A DNA stretch of 64,000 nucleotides. It comes from Anaerolineae bacterium. Lineage in GTDB: Bacteria > Chloroflexota > Anaerolineae > Anaerolineales > Anaerolineaceae. Below the pieces are notes generated by a model, which worked only from the letters and a program-made list of their open reading frames with translations, made no database searches and was not told where the DNA came from. This document shows, piece after piece, positions 49,915 to 58,842 of the stretch (positions are counted from its first letter, which is position 1; each line of letters begins with the position of its first letter). The stretch spans positions 62,001 to 126,000 of the forward strand of contig JABLXK010000004.1 in the NCBI GenBank assembly GCA_013178095.1. The letters run 5' to 3'. The position numbers were made by a program, and so were the translations under genes.

Positions 49915-51009
49915 ATGCAATATAAAAATGTCGCTGAGCTGCAAGGTTTTATGGAAAAATGCTTCATCCTCCTGGGTGTAACCGAACCGGATGCCGAAAT
50001 CTGCGCCAAGATTCTGATCACTTCCGACCTGCGGGGGATCGAATCGCACGGCATCGGTCGCTTGCGTATGTACGTGGATCGAATTCATAAGGGGTTGATT
50101 GAAACCAATGCACCTTTTGAAATCGTGCGCGAGTCGCCCACAACAGCCGTGGTGGACGGCCATCACGGCATTGGCATGGTCATCGCCCACCGATCGATGA
50201 GTTTGGCAATTGAGAAAGCCCGCCAGTATGGTATGGGCGCAGTGGCAGTGCGCAATTCCACCCATTTCGGTATCGACGGCTATTATCCCTTGATGGCAGT
50301 TGAAGCGGGCATGATCGGCATGAGTTTCACCAACGCCCGTCCTGCGGTTGCCCCAACCTTCAGCGGCCAACCCAAGTTAGGCACCAACCCGATTGCTTTT
50401 GGCGCGCCCACCGACGAAGCATTCCCCTACCTATACGATGCTGCAACATCAATCACCCAACGCGGAAAAATCGAAGTCCTGGCGCGCAAGGAAAATCACC
50501 CATCCAACCCGGTGTGGGTGATCGGTTCTAAAGGTCAGACGTTGACCGATTCTCAGCAAATTCTCGACCTGCTCGTAAAAGAGGAAGCCGCCTTGCTGCC
50601 CTTGGGTGGCTCCCTGGAAGAGACCGGCAGCCATAAAGGGTATTGCCTTTCAACCATCGTCGAAATTCTCTCCTCCGCCTTGCAAACCGGCGCTTTCCTG
50701 TCCGGGCTTTCCGGCTTGAGCGCAGACGGCCAGGAAACCCGCTTCCGGGTCGGGCATTTTTTTATGGCAATCAATATCGAAAACTTCCTGCCTCTGGATG
50801 AGTTCAAGCACAACATAGGTGCAATCCTGCGTGAATTGCGCGCGGCGCGAAAATTGCCGGGCGCCGACCGTATTTATACAGCAGGTGAAAAAGAGTACTA
50901 CATAGAGAAGGAGATCCGGCAAAAAGGGATTGTGATCAATGAAGGTTTGAAAAAAGACCTTTTACACGTAAAGAACTTGCTGGGGATCGAAGATTTTGAG
51001 TTATCCTGA
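49915..51009 (+). CDS. Malate/L-lactate (Ldh2-type) NAD(P) dehydrogenase
   Basis: 364-residue oxidoreductase of the Ldh2/MdhII-DlgD family, which is unrelated to ordinary lactate and malate dehydrogenases. The family motif with catalytic His is RGIESHGIGRL (about 41-51). NSTHFGIDGYYPLMA, GTNPIAFGAP and SHKGYCLSTIVEILS form the cofactor and substrate site. Substrates in the family include malate, sulfolactate, ureidoglycolate, 2,3-diketogulonate and related 2-hydroxyacids; it cannot be told which here. AGGA precedes the ATG. Divergent from pfkA; the HAD gene follows after 12 bp. Confidence 0.87.
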   Translation: MQYKNVAELQGFMEKCFILLGVTEPDAEICAKILITSDLRGIESHGIGRLRMYVDRIHKGLIETNAPFEIVRESPTTAVVDGHHGIGMVIAHRSMSLAIEKARQYGMGAVAVRNSTHFGIDGYYPLMAVEAGMIGMSFTNARPAVAPTFSGQPKLGTNPIAFGAPTDEAFPYLYDAATSITQRGKIEVLARKENHPSNPVWVIGSKGQTLTDSQQILDLLVKEEAALLPLGGSLEETGSHKGYCLSTIVEILSSALQTGAFLSGLSGLSADGQETRFRVGHFFMAINIENFLPLDEFKHNIGAILRELRAARKLPGADRIYTAGEKEYYIEKEIRQKGIVINEGLKKDLLHVKNLLGIEDFELS

Positions 51010-51021
51010 GAGCGAAGCAAA

Positions 51022-51690
51022 ATGACGATTAAGGGCATCATTTTCGATTTCGACGGTTTGATCGTCGATACCGAGACCCCCGAATTGAAAGCCTGGCAGG
51101 AATTATTCCGGCGTTTCGATGTGGAATTTTCTTTTGATGAATATGCACAAACAATCGGAATGATTTATGATGATACCTCCGCGCTGGACATCCTCGAATC
51201 CAGGTTGAGCACACCGATTGATAAAGCCCGTTTATTCAAGGAGTTCAAAAAACGCAAGGTTGAGTTGATTGACGCCCAACCCCTGCGCAGCGGTGTATTG
51301 GATGTGTTAAAGTCTGCAAAATCAATCGGGTTGAAGATCGGGCTGGCATCCAGCGCGAAACTGGAATGGGTGAACCGTTATATCCAAAAGCATGAAATCA
51401 GTCAATTCTTCGAATGCGTAAGAACCAGGGAGAACGTCGCCAATCCCAAACCCGATCCCGAGCTTTACCAGGCAACCCTGGCTTGTTTGGGTCTCAAAGC
51501 CAGGCAGGTGATCGCATTAGAAGATTCCATCAATGGGGTTAGCGCAGCCAGGGCAGCCGGGGTTCACACAGTGGCAGTGCCCAACAGCGTCACCCGTATT
51601 TTTGATTTTTCGCAGGCGCATCTGGTGCTTAAGCACCTGACGGATATTCCCCTGCAGGAGATGATTGCTTTCTTTGAAAAACAAAGGTGA
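51022..51690 (+). CDS. HAD-superfamily hydrolase (beta-phosphoglucomutase-like)
   Basis: 222 residues. Motif I FDFDGLIVDTE, motif II LASSA, then the motif III lysine in NPKPDPELY and motif IV LEDSINGVSAARAAG. A small helical cap lies between residues 15 and 85. Relatives include phosphoglycolate phosphatase and beta-phosphoglucomutase; the sequence does not single out a substrate. Cotranscribed with the Ldh2-type dehydrogenase. Confidence 0.87.
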   Translation: MTIKGIIFDFDGLIVDTETPELKAWQELFRRFDVEFSFDEYAQTIGMIYDDTSALDILESRLSTPIDKARLFKEFKKRKVELIDAQPLRSGVLDVLKSAKSIGLKIGLASSAKLEWVNRYIQKHEISQFFECVRTRENVANPKPDPELYQATLACLGLKARQVIALEDSINGVSAARAAGVHTVAVPNSVTRIFDFSQAHLVLKHLTDIPLQEMIAFFEKQR

Positions 51691-51749
51691 AATTCTACTA
51701 CTAGTAATAATCGGAAATTTGCTTGCGTTGCATTCTAGAATTTGAGTTC

Positions 51750-51778
51750 TTGCAAAATAATTCATAAGGTGATATTAC
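51750..51778 (+). promoter_or_regulatory. Promoter of relA/spoT
   Basis: TTGCAA (51750-51755), 17-bp spacer, TATTAC (51773-51778). The start codon is only 17 bp further, with AAGG in between, so the leader is about 11 nt. Confidence 0.5.
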
Positions 51779-51795
51779 TGAAACTAAGGTAAAGA

Positions 51796-54039
51796 ATGAA
51801 TTTTGAAGACCTGCAGAAAATTCTTCCTGATAATTACAGCGTTATCGACCGTGAATTGATCAAAAACGCCTACCAATTCGCTGAAGAAGCGCACCGGGGA
51901 CAATTGCGCGCGTCCGGAGAACCGTATATCACCCATTGCGTTGCTGTCGCTTATATCTTGGCTGAACTGAAAGTCCCGCCGGCTGTCATTGCCGCCGCCC
52001 TGCTTCATGACACTGTCGAAGATACGACAGTAACCCTCGCAGACCTAAAAGAAAAATTCAGTGAGGAAATTGCTTCACTGGTTGACGGTGTGACGAAACT
52101 GACCAACCTGCCGCGCGTAACACGCGGCGAAAAAGCCGGTAAAGAAAAACCGGAAACGATTGAAGACATCCCGGATGGAATCGTCAAGCATGCCGGCGGC
52201 GATGACCTGATCCTGGGTGACACGCTTGAAAAAAGCCGCCGCAAGGACCTTGCGACTGAAACCTTGCGGAAAACTTTAATGGCGATGGGAGATGACGTCC
52301 GGGTGGTCATGATCAAACTGGCTGACCGCTTGCATAACATGCGCACGCTCAGCTACATTCCCGAATCCAAGCGCTATCGGATTGCCAAAGAAACGCTGGA
52401 CATCTTTGCGCCGCTCGCCAACCGCCTGGGTATCTGGCAAATCAAATGGGAGCTGGAAGACCTGGCTTTCCGCTATACGCAGCCTGAGGAATATAAAGCA
52501 ATCGCGGCGAAACTGGCTGACCGGCGTGTAAACCGCGAAACCGAAGTAAAGAAAATTACGGTTGAATTGGAAAAGGTGCTCAGCGAAGGCGGGATCAAGG
52601 CGGAAATCACCGGCCGCTCCAAGCACATTTACTCAATTTATCAAAAGATGATGCAAAAGGATAAATCTTTTGAGAATGTACGGGATCTTCGCGGCGTGCG
52701 ACTGATCGTGCAGGATATTCCCTCTTGTTACGCCGCCCTGGGTATCATCCACACCCATTGGCGTCCGATTCCCAACGAATTCGATGATTATATCGCCGCG
52801 CCCAAGGATAATTTTTACCAATCCATCCATACTTCTGTAATCTATTCGGATGGAAAGCCGCTTGAGGTGCAAATCCGTACGGAGGATATGCATCAGGCGG
52901 CAGAGTACGGCATCGCAGCTCACTGGCTTTATAAAGAAAAAGGATCACAGGAAGACCGCTACCAGCAGCGTATCAACTGGCTGCGTAAATTAATGGAATG
53001 GCGGCAGGATGTGGACGATGCTGAGGAATTCGTCAACGGTGTTAAGTCGGATGTGTTTGAAGACCGCGTTTACATCTTCACCCCGCGCGGCGACATCATC
53101 GACCTGCCAGTCGGCGCTACTCCCATCGACTTCGCCTACAGCGTCCATACCGAAGTTGGCAACCGCTGCCGGGGCGCAAAGATCAACGGCAAACTGGTCT
53201 CGCTGGATTATCACCTGAAAACCGGCGACCAGGTGGAGATCCTGACCGCCAAACGCGGCGGACCCTCACGCGATTGGCTCAATACGCACCTGGGGTTGGT
53301 CAACACCCAGCGCGCGCGCGCCAAGATCCGCCAGTGGTTCAAGAAGCAGGATCGCGAGCAGAACCTTGCGCAAGGGCGGGATATGCTGGATCGAGAATTG
53401 AAGCGCTTAGGGATAGTCGATTTGGATATCGACGATCTGGGGAAGTCCTTCGATTACAAATCCTCAGAAGATCTGTACGTTGCTTTAGGCTGCGGAGATT
53501 TAGCGATCGGCAAGATCATCAATCGCATCCAGGAAGTCGAGAAGGAAACCGAGGATCCGTTATTCTCGATTTCACCGGCGGCAGTCGAGCGCAAGGATGT
53601 CGAATCGGTCAACGTGTTGGGATTGAAAGGCATACTGACCAGTATTGCCAAGTGCTGTAATCCAGCGCCGGGGGACGAAATCGTCGGGTACATCACGCGC
53701 GGCCGCGGCGCTACCATCCACCGCATCGATTGTCCCAACATTTTACGCATGAAAGACAGGGAGCGCATCGTCAAGGTCAGTTGGGGCGAAGCCAAGCGCA
53801 CCTTCCCGGTGCAAGTCCAAATTAAAGCCTACGACCGGCAAGGATTGATGGGAGATATCACCAATGTGCTGGGAAATGAAGGAATTAATCTGCGCGACAT
53901 CAACATTAAAATTTCCAATAATCTTGCCACGATTATTTTAATGCTGGATATCGGCGACATTGGACAACTGAGCCGGGTGCTTACTCTGTTGGAATCGCTG
54001 CCAAACGTCATGGAAGCCTACCGGGTAAAACCTGGCTGA
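51796..54039 (+). CDS. rel: Bifunctional (p)ppGpp synthetase/hydrolase
   Basis: Stringent-response enzyme, 747 residues. The HD hydrolase domain (about 30-220) contains EEAHRGQLRASGEPYITH and ALLHDTVEDT, with the later DRLHNMRTL. The synthetase domain contains DLRGVRLIVQD and RPIPNEFDDYIAAPKDN. A TGS domain (about 410-470) is followed by a C-terminal ACT domain (VQIKAYDRQGLMGDITNVL). Catalytic residues of both halves look intact. An extra segment of about 39 residues, rich in Lys, Glu and Gly, sits in the hydrolase domain between GVTKL and LRKTLMAMG. ATG with AAGG upstream. Confidence 0.95.
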   Translation: MNFEDLQKILPDNYSVIDRELIKNAYQFAEEAHRGQLRASGEPYITHCVAVAYILAELKVPPAVIAAALLHDTVEDTTVTLADLKEKFSEEIASLVDGVTKLTNLPRVTRGEKAGKEKPETIEDIPDGIVKHAGGDDLILGDTLEKSRRKDLATETLRKTLMAMGDDVRVVMIKLADRLHNMRTLSYIPESKRYRIAKETLDIFAPLANRLGIWQIKWELEDLAFRYTQPEEYKAIAAKLADRRVNRETEVKKITVELEKVLSEGGIKAEITGRSKHIYSIYQKMMQKDKSFENVRDLRGVRLIVQDIPSCYAALGIIHTHWRPIPNEFDDYIAAPKDNFYQSIHTSVIYSDGKPLEVQIRTEDMHQAAEYGIAAHWLYKEKGSQEDRYQQRINWLRKLMEWRQDVDDAEEFVNGVKSDVFEDRVYIFTPRGDIIDLPVGATPIDFAYSVHTEVGNRCRGAKINGKLVSLDYHLKTGDQVEILTAKRGGPSRDWLNTHLGLVNTQRARAKIRQWFKKQDREQNLAQGRDMLDRELKRLGIVDLDIDDLGKSFDYKSSEDLYVALGCGDLAIGKIINRIQEVEKETEDPLFSISPAAVERKDVESVNVLGLKGILTSIAKCCNPAPGDEIVGYITRGRGATIHRIDCPNILRMKDRERIVKVSWGEAKRTFPVQVQIKAYDRQGLMGDITNVLGNEGINLRDINIKISNNLATIILMLDIGDIGQLSRVLTLLESLPNVMEAYRVKPG

Positions 54040-54096
54040 TAAAAACATAAATTACTGCAATAATTTTTTCTGGTAATTATTTCTCAAATTTTTTAC

Positions 54097-54186
54097 TTAC
54101 TTTTCTTTCTTTTCTTTTTTCTCCTTCTTATTTTTCTTTTCCTTCTTGTCTTTCTTATCCTTCTTGTCCTTTTTGTCTTTTCCCAT
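54097..54186 (-). CDS. 29-residue lysine-rich microprotein
   Basis: A tiny frame that starts at an ATG exactly seven bases after a perfect AGGAGG. It encodes MGK followed by DKK repeated four times, EKK/NKK triplets and a final EK: 18 lysines in 29 residues, alternating with acidic residues every third position. It ends at TAA. Codons mix AAA and AAG and GAA and GAG, which is more than a slipped simple repeat would give. A TATAAT (54227-54232) lies about 40 bp upstream. Position: downstream of tRNA-Gln and its terminator, convergent with rel. It could bind RNA or the ribosome; function unknown. An A/G-rich non-coding tract is the alternative. Confidence 0.5.
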   Translation of the reverse strand: MGKDKKDKKDKKDKKEKKNKKEKKEKKEK

Positions 54187-54259
54187 ATCATTGCCTCCTA
54201 AATTAAGAAAGATCATTCAATAACGAATTATATATGGGTTTTCATTGATCTTTTGAGGT

Positions 54260-54285
54260 AAAAAAAAACGCTCCTTCCGGAGCGT
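54260..54285 (-). terminator. Terminator after tRNA-Gln
   Basis: Minus strand ACGCTCC, loop GGAA, GGAGCGT, then nine T. Compact and strong. It lies five bases after the tRNA. Confidence 0.92.
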
Positions 54286-54289
54286 CAGG

Positions 54290-54360
54290 CTGGGGGCAAA
54301 GGATTCGAACCTCTATAAACAGATTCAGAGTCTGCTGTCCTGCCGTTAGACGAGCCCCCA
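54290..54360 (-). tRNA. tRNA-Gln (anticodon CUG)
   Basis: 71 nt. Acceptor TGGGGGC pairs with GCCCCCA, discriminator G. The anticodon stem GCAGA/TCTGT closes the loop CTCTGAA, anticodon CTG. The T arm has GGTTCGAATCC. U1-A72 is the usual start of tRNA-Gln. It lies downstream of gltX on the same strand. Confidence 0.94.
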
Positions 54361-54414
54361 ATTTGGGTGCGGGCATTATTTTACCACTAAACTGAACGGC
54401 AGCCTATATTTATC

Positions 54415-55893
54415 TTAAATTAATGTCAATGCTTCTTTTAGACGTTGTATGGTTCGTTCTTTTCCCAGCACCTGCATGCATTCGAACAAGGGCGGCGTGA
54501 CGCGCTGGCCGGAAATGGCTTCGCGCAGGAAACTCAACAACTCCCGCGGGGTCAGTCCCTGGGCTTCCATGTACGCGGTAAATTTGGCTTCCAATACCGC
54601 AGGCTCCCAGACAGATACGCTTTCCAATATTTCCAGGCTGTCGCTGCCAAAGCGCAGGGTTTCTTCGCGTGTTTTATCTTTTATGATCAAAGCTTCTTTA
54701 TCATGGCTGATCGCGTCCTTGAACAGGAATGCGCACATTTCTACAGAGTCATCCAGCGTGGTGATTCGTTCTTTAATGACAGGGGTAATTTTGATCAGGT
54801 CTCCCAAATCAGCATGGTAACCGGCTTTGATGAAAAACGGTTGGATGCGCGCAGCCAGGTCTTCATTACCCAATGCTTTGATGTGTTCCTTATTGAAATA
54901 ATCCAGCTTGGAGAAGTTGATGGCAGCAGGCGATGGGTTGAGCCTGTCCAGCGAGAATTTTTCTACCAGGTCATTCAGAGTGAAAAACTCGGTATGGTCG
55001 TCGTAGCTCCAGCCCATCAAAGCCACCCAGTTGATTACCGCCTCCGGCAGATAACCCAAATCCTCCAGATCCTTGATGAAGATGGAATAGCCGTCGTTGC
55101 TCAGATCGGCTGCTTCGCGCTTGCTCATTTTACCCTTGCCGCTCGGTTTGAGGAATACCGAGAGATGTACCCATTCCGGTTCCTGCCAGCCGAGTGCATT
55201 CCAGATCAGGTGATGCAAGGGGGAAGTTGGCAACCATTCCGATCCGCGGATGACGTGGGTGATCTTCATCAAATGATCGTCGACAATGGCCGCCAGGTGG
55301 TAGAGCGCCCAGCCATCCGATTTAACCAGGATGAAATCATCCAGCGTGGCGTTTTCGAAGGTAATTTCTCCGCGCAACAGGTCTTTCACCACGGTGGTAC
55401 CTTCTTTGGGCGATTTGAAGCGGATCACGTGCGGTTCGCCCGCTTTGACGCGCGCCTCTGCTTCTGCTTTGCTCAAATGTCGGCAGAAACCATCATAATG
55501 CGGGGGCAGTTTGTTCTTCTGCATCTCCTGACGTACCTGACTTAAGCGCTCGGGGGTGCAAAAGCAGTAATAGGCAGCGTCTTTCTCGATCAGTTCGCGG
55601 GCATATTTCTGGTAAATTTCCTTACGCTCCGATTGCCGATATGGTCCATACGGCCCATCCTTGCCGGGCCCTTCATCCCAATCTATCCCCAGCCAATGCA
55701 GGCTGTTGATCAATTCTTCCTCCGCCCCTTCAACCAAACGTTTCCGATCCGTATCTTCAATACGGAGGATGAATTGCCCGCCGGTCTGTTTAGCGATCAA
55801 ATAATCATATAAAGCGGTGCGGGCAGAACCTAAATGCACATGGCCGGTGGGAGATGGAGCAAAACGAGCTCGAACAGGGGTGATAGTAGTCAT
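54415..55893 (-). CDS. gltX: Glutamyl-tRNA synthetase
   Basis: Charges tRNA-Glu, and in organisms without GlnRS also tRNA-Gln; 492 residues. Class-I motifs: HIGH as GHVHLG near residue 17, and KMSKREA near 240. The C-terminal anticodon-binding domain is normal. GGAGG lies close before the ATG. It is the last protein gene of the mre-min-rodA operon; tRNA-Gln follows 54 bp downstream. Whether it is discriminating cannot be judged here; gatCAB or glnS is not in the window. Confidence 0.96.
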   Translation of the reverse strand: MTTITPVRARFAPSPTGHVHLGSARTALYDYLIAKQTGGQFILRIEDTDRKRLVEGAEEELINSLHWLGIDWDEGPGKDGPYGPYRQSERKEIYQKYARELIEKDAAYYCFCTPERLSQVRQEMQKNKLPPHYDGFCRHLSKAEAEARVKAGEPHVIRFKSPKEGTTVVKDLLRGEITFENATLDDFILVKSDGWALYHLAAIVDDHLMKITHVIRGSEWLPTSPLHHLIWNALGWQEPEWVHLSVFLKPSGKGKMSKREAADLSNDGYSIFIKDLEDLGYLPEAVINWVALMGWSYDDHTEFFTLNDLVEKFSLDRLNPSPAAINFSKLDYFNKEHIKALGNEDLAARIQPFFIKAGYHADLGDLIKITPVIKERITTLDDSVEMCAFLFKDAISHDKEALIIKDKTREETLRFGSDSLEILESVSVWEPAVLEAKFTAYMEAQGLTPRELLSFLREAISGQRVTPPLFECMQVLGKERTIQRLKEALTLI

Positions 55894-55906
55894 GATCCTC
55901 CGATAA

Positions 55907-57004
55907 TTATGAAGTTATGGTTCCCTTGCGCAACGCCACGCTCTCAACCAAACCAATTCCCAGAATGGAACTGAGCAGCGAACTTCCGCCGTAACTGATA
56001 AAAGGCAGCGGCAACCCAGATACCGGCACCACATTCAAATTGACGCCGATATTCACGGCTGTTTGAAAGAACAGCATGGCGGCATAACTGTAAGCAATTA
56101 AAGAACCATATAAATCACTGGCTGTGCGCCCAATCTCCATGCAGCGCCAGATCAGGAATAACAGCAATCCCATTACAGTCATCGCGCCAACGAAACCGAA
56201 CTCTTCAGCCAGGGCAGAAAAAATAAAATCGGTATGGCGGACTTTTAAGAACCTCAGCTGTACCTGCGTTCCCTGTCCGTAGCCCTCCCCCAGTAAACCA
56301 CCGGATCCGATGGTGATCAATGCCTGTTCCACGTTGTAAGTATCTCCATAACTGGCTTCGGGATCGGGGAAAAGAAAATTGATAATGCGTCCCCGTTGGT
56401 AATCTTCCAGCAGCGGGAAAGCCGCCGCGATCAACACGATGCCGACCAAAGCGAGGATGAGCAGGTACTTCACTGGAACGCCGCAAATCCATACCAGCGC
56501 GAACCAGATCACGAATATGACGATTGATGTACTCAGGTTAGGCTGCAGCAATATCCAGATTACCACGCCAAAAGTCATCAGAAAACTTTGAAAAATCCAT
56601 TTTAGGTCATGCGGCTTGTCGATATTCTTGGCAAAAAAATCCGCCAGCACCATGATCATCAGAATTTTAACGATTTCGGAAGGCTGGATCATAATCACAC
56701 CTGTGTCCAGCCAACGTGCGGAGCCAAAACTTACCGTACCGACAACATAAATGATCAACAGGGAGATGATCGCGAAAATATAAATAAAACGGGATAACGA
56801 ACCCCAGTAATGATAGTCGATGGCCGCCATAATTAACATCAAAACCGTTCCGCCGATTAGATAAAGCGGCTGGCGCGAAACCGCTTGCGCCAGAGTCGCG
56901 TTTCCCGCGATGGCAGACTGGATCATCATGATCCCGAAAATGCTCAGGAAAAGTGCGGCGCCGAACAGCCAAAAATCAAAGTTACGCCAAATTTCACGTT
57001 TCAT
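55907..57004 (-). CDS. rodA: Rod-shape SEDS glycosyltransferase RodA
   Basis: Peptidoglycan polymerase of the elongation complex, working with PBP2; 365 residues with about ten membrane helices. Family motifs: GSARWLDTGVIMIQPSEIVK in the fourth loop region and PFISYGGSSLLSSILGIG near the end. The usual long loop with the putative catalytic Asp lies between helices 7 and 8. The gene lies in one operon with mreBCD, mrdA (PBP2) and minCDE, which fits RodA better than FtsW. Confidence 0.94.
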   Translation of the reverse strand: MKREIWRNFDFWLFGAALFLSIFGIMMIQSAIAGNATLAQAVSRQPLYLIGGTVLMLIMAAIDYHYWGSLSRFIYIFAIISLLIIYVVGTVSFGSARWLDTGVIMIQPSEIVKILMIMVLADFFAKNIDKPHDLKWIFQSFLMTFGVVIWILLQPNLSTSIVIFVIWFALVWICGVPVKYLLILALVGIVLIAAAFPLLEDYQRGRIINFLFPDPEASYGDTYNVEQALITIGSGGLLGEGYGQGTQVQLRFLKVRHTDFIFSALAEEFGFVGAMTVMGLLLFLIWRCMEIGRTASDLYGSLIAYSYAAMLFFQTAVNIGVNLNVVPVSGLPLPFISYGGSSLLSSILGIGLVESVALRKGTITS

Positions 57005-57017
57005 TCAATTACGAAAA

Positions 57018-57284
57018 TTATCCTACCTTTGAACGATCATAATGTTTCAAGGGAATATCAGCCACCAGGCGCTGTTCCCGCCCCTCGTGCAGCATGGAGA
57101 TGGTCACCGATTCCGGTTCGATCGCGATATGATGCGAGATGGTTTTTAAAAGATCGTCTTTCAATTTCTCCATCACCTCCGGATTAATGTCCGTGCGGTC
57201 ATGGATCAGCACCAGCTTCAAGCGTTCTTTGGCTTCGTTTGCACTATTCGGCTGGTTGGTAAACTTTTTTAACCAATCAGACAT
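57018..57284 (-). CDS. minE: Cell division topological factor MinE
   Basis: 88 residues. The N-terminal membrane/anti-MinCD helix region contains AKERLKLVLIHDR, the family's best conserved stretch. The C-terminal topological-specificity domain follows (ISMLHEGREQRLVADIP). It stimulates MinD ATPase and drives the pole-to-pole oscillation. AGGAGG precedes the ATG. Start 14 bp after minD. Confidence 0.95.
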   Translation of the reverse strand: MSDWLKKFTNQPNSANEAKERLKLVLIHDRTDINPEVMEKLKDDLLKTISHHIAIEPESVTISMLHEGREQRLVADIPLKHYDRSKVG

Positions 57285-57298
57285 GGTCCCAATCCTCC

Positions 57299-58090
57299 TT
57301 ATTTGAATATACGCGAGAGCTTGGTCAGGAAATCATCTTTAAATTCGAGGTTCAGGAGCGGCACCTCATCTCCCATTAACCGTCGCGAGATATTGCGGAA
57401 TGCCTGCCCGGCCATCGATTTTTCCTCCAAGACCACCGGTTTTCCTACATTGGTACTGACGATCACATGCTCGTCTTCCGGCACAATCCCGATCAGTTTG
57501 ATTGCCAATAATTCCAGCACATCTTCCGCATCCAGCATATCCCCTCTCTGCACCATTTCCGGGTGCATGCGGTTGATGATGAGCTTGGCAGGTTCTTTTT
57601 GTTCAGCTTCTATCAAACCGATAATACGGTCGGCATCGCGCACCGCAGAGACGTCCGGATTAGTTACCACCAAAATCTCATCAGCCGGTGCGATTGCATT
57701 GCGAAAACCGCGTTCGATGCCGGCCGGTGAATCAATAATCACCCAATCGGCCTCTTCGCGTAATTCATCACCCAGTTTCATCATATCGCTCGGAGACACT
57801 GCATTTTTGTCGCGAGTTTGGGCAGCGGGGATCAGATGAAGTTCATCGAACCTTTTATCGCGGATCATGGCTTGTTTCAAGCGGCAGCGGCCTTCCACCA
57901 CATCAACAAGGTCATACACGATGCGGTTTTCCAATCCCAGGACTACATCCAGGTTTCTCAATCCAATATCCGCATCCAGGCACACAACGCGCTGGCCCAT
58001 TTGAGCCAATGCAACAGCAATATTCGCGGTGGCAGTGGTTTTTCCGACTCCTCCTTTTCCAGATGTAACCGTGATGATCTTCGCTGTCAT
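57299..58090 (-). CDS. minD: Septum-site determining ATPase MinD
   Basis: 263 residues. Deviant Walker A SGKGGVGKTTATANI near residue 10, DADIGLRNLD, and Walker B region ADWVIIDSPAGIERG. The C-terminus ends in an amphipathic helix (FLTKLSRIFK) for ATP-dependent membrane binding. Recruits MinC and is released by MinE. Normal length and position in the min operon. Confidence 0.96.
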   Translation of the reverse strand: MTAKIITVTSGKGGVGKTTATANIAVALAQMGQRVVCLDADIGLRNLDVVLGLENRIVYDLVDVVEGRCRLKQAMIRDKRFDELHLIPAAQTRDKNAVSPSDMMKLGDELREEADWVIIDSPAGIERGFRNAIAPADEILVVTNPDVSAVRDADRIIGLIEAEQKEPAKLIINRMHPEMVQRGDMLDAEDVLELLAIKLIGIVPEDEHVIVSTNVGKPVVLEEKSMAGQAFRNISRRLMGDEVPLLNLEFKDDFLTKLSRIFK

Positions 58091-58129
58091 TGAATATCCT
58101 CTTGATCGATAGATTCTTATTACAAATTT

Positions 58130-58822
58130 CTATTCTAACCGTTTATGCTGATCCCAGTCCACAATTTTCAGGTTTTCCCCGTCAATAAAAACTTTTTCAG
58201 CTTTCTTCTTGATGCGAACCTTGATTTTCGGTTCATGATAATCGATATTTGCTATGCGCAGATTGCTGGATTCTATTTCCAGCGCCGCAATGATTTCTTT
58301 GCCCGAGCCATCGATGCCGGCATGCGCGGTTCCCCGCAGCACACCCCAAATGTAAATAGACCCACTGGCAATGATTTCGGCGCCCGGGTTGACATCGCCA
58401 TCCACAATCACGTCTCCCGCGAACTTCACAGAAGTACCTGAACGCAATGTCTTTCGAATCAATAACGCGCTTTCACCGCCATGCAACGCCCTTGGAATTT
58501 CGCTGCCGCCCGACTTCAAGTCGCTTTTTCGGGTTGATAACCCCAAAGTCTCGGCTACTGCGTCAGTGGCTGCTGATTTGCTCAATAATGCAAATAAAGT
58601 AACATCACGATCTGCCAATTTATCGCGCAATTTAATAATTTCGGCAGCTTTCAATTTTCGTTCATCAACATTGATGGCAATCTTTGCACCTTTAAAAAAT
58701 TCAAGATTTCCATCGATCTGTGCGAACAATTCATCAGCGAGATTTTGCCAATTCCCTTCCCCCATGCTAACCAGCAATCCCTCGCGAAAACCTTTGATGG
58801 GAAATTTGACCTTTTGGTCCAT
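58130..58822 (-). CDS. minC: Septum-site determining protein MinC
   Basis: 230 residues. The N-terminal FtsZ-antagonist domain spans about 1-100. The C-terminal beta-helix domain (about 115-225) contains GGESALLIRKTLRSGTSV and DVIVDGDVNPGAEI, with GSIYIWGVLRGTAHAG, the signature of MinC. It blocks FtsZ rings away from mid-cell when bound to MinD. Start 20 bp after mrdA. Confidence 0.93.
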   Translation of the reverse strand: MDQKVKFPIKGFREGLLVSMGEGNWQNLADELFAQIDGNLEFFKGAKIAINVDERKLKAAEIIKLRDKLADRDVTLFALLSKSAATDAVAETLGLSTRKSDLKSGGSEIPRALHGGESALLIRKTLRSGTSVKFAGDVIVDGDVNPGAEIIASGSIYIWGVLRGTAHAGIDGSGKEIIAALEIESSNLRIANIDYHEPKIKVRIKKKAEKVFIDGENLKIVDWDQHKRLE

Positions 58823-58842
58823 CGCTTTCTATTCCATCGCCT

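Noticed and set aside
54040-54096. Terminator after rel
   Set aside because: Only a weak 6-7 bp AT-rich hairpin (AATTAC/GTAATT) is present; not convincing.
54445-55545. Long plus-strand frame (about 366 codons) opposite gltX
   Set aside because: It is the antisense shadow of a clear GluRS gene, has no family features and no ribosome site.
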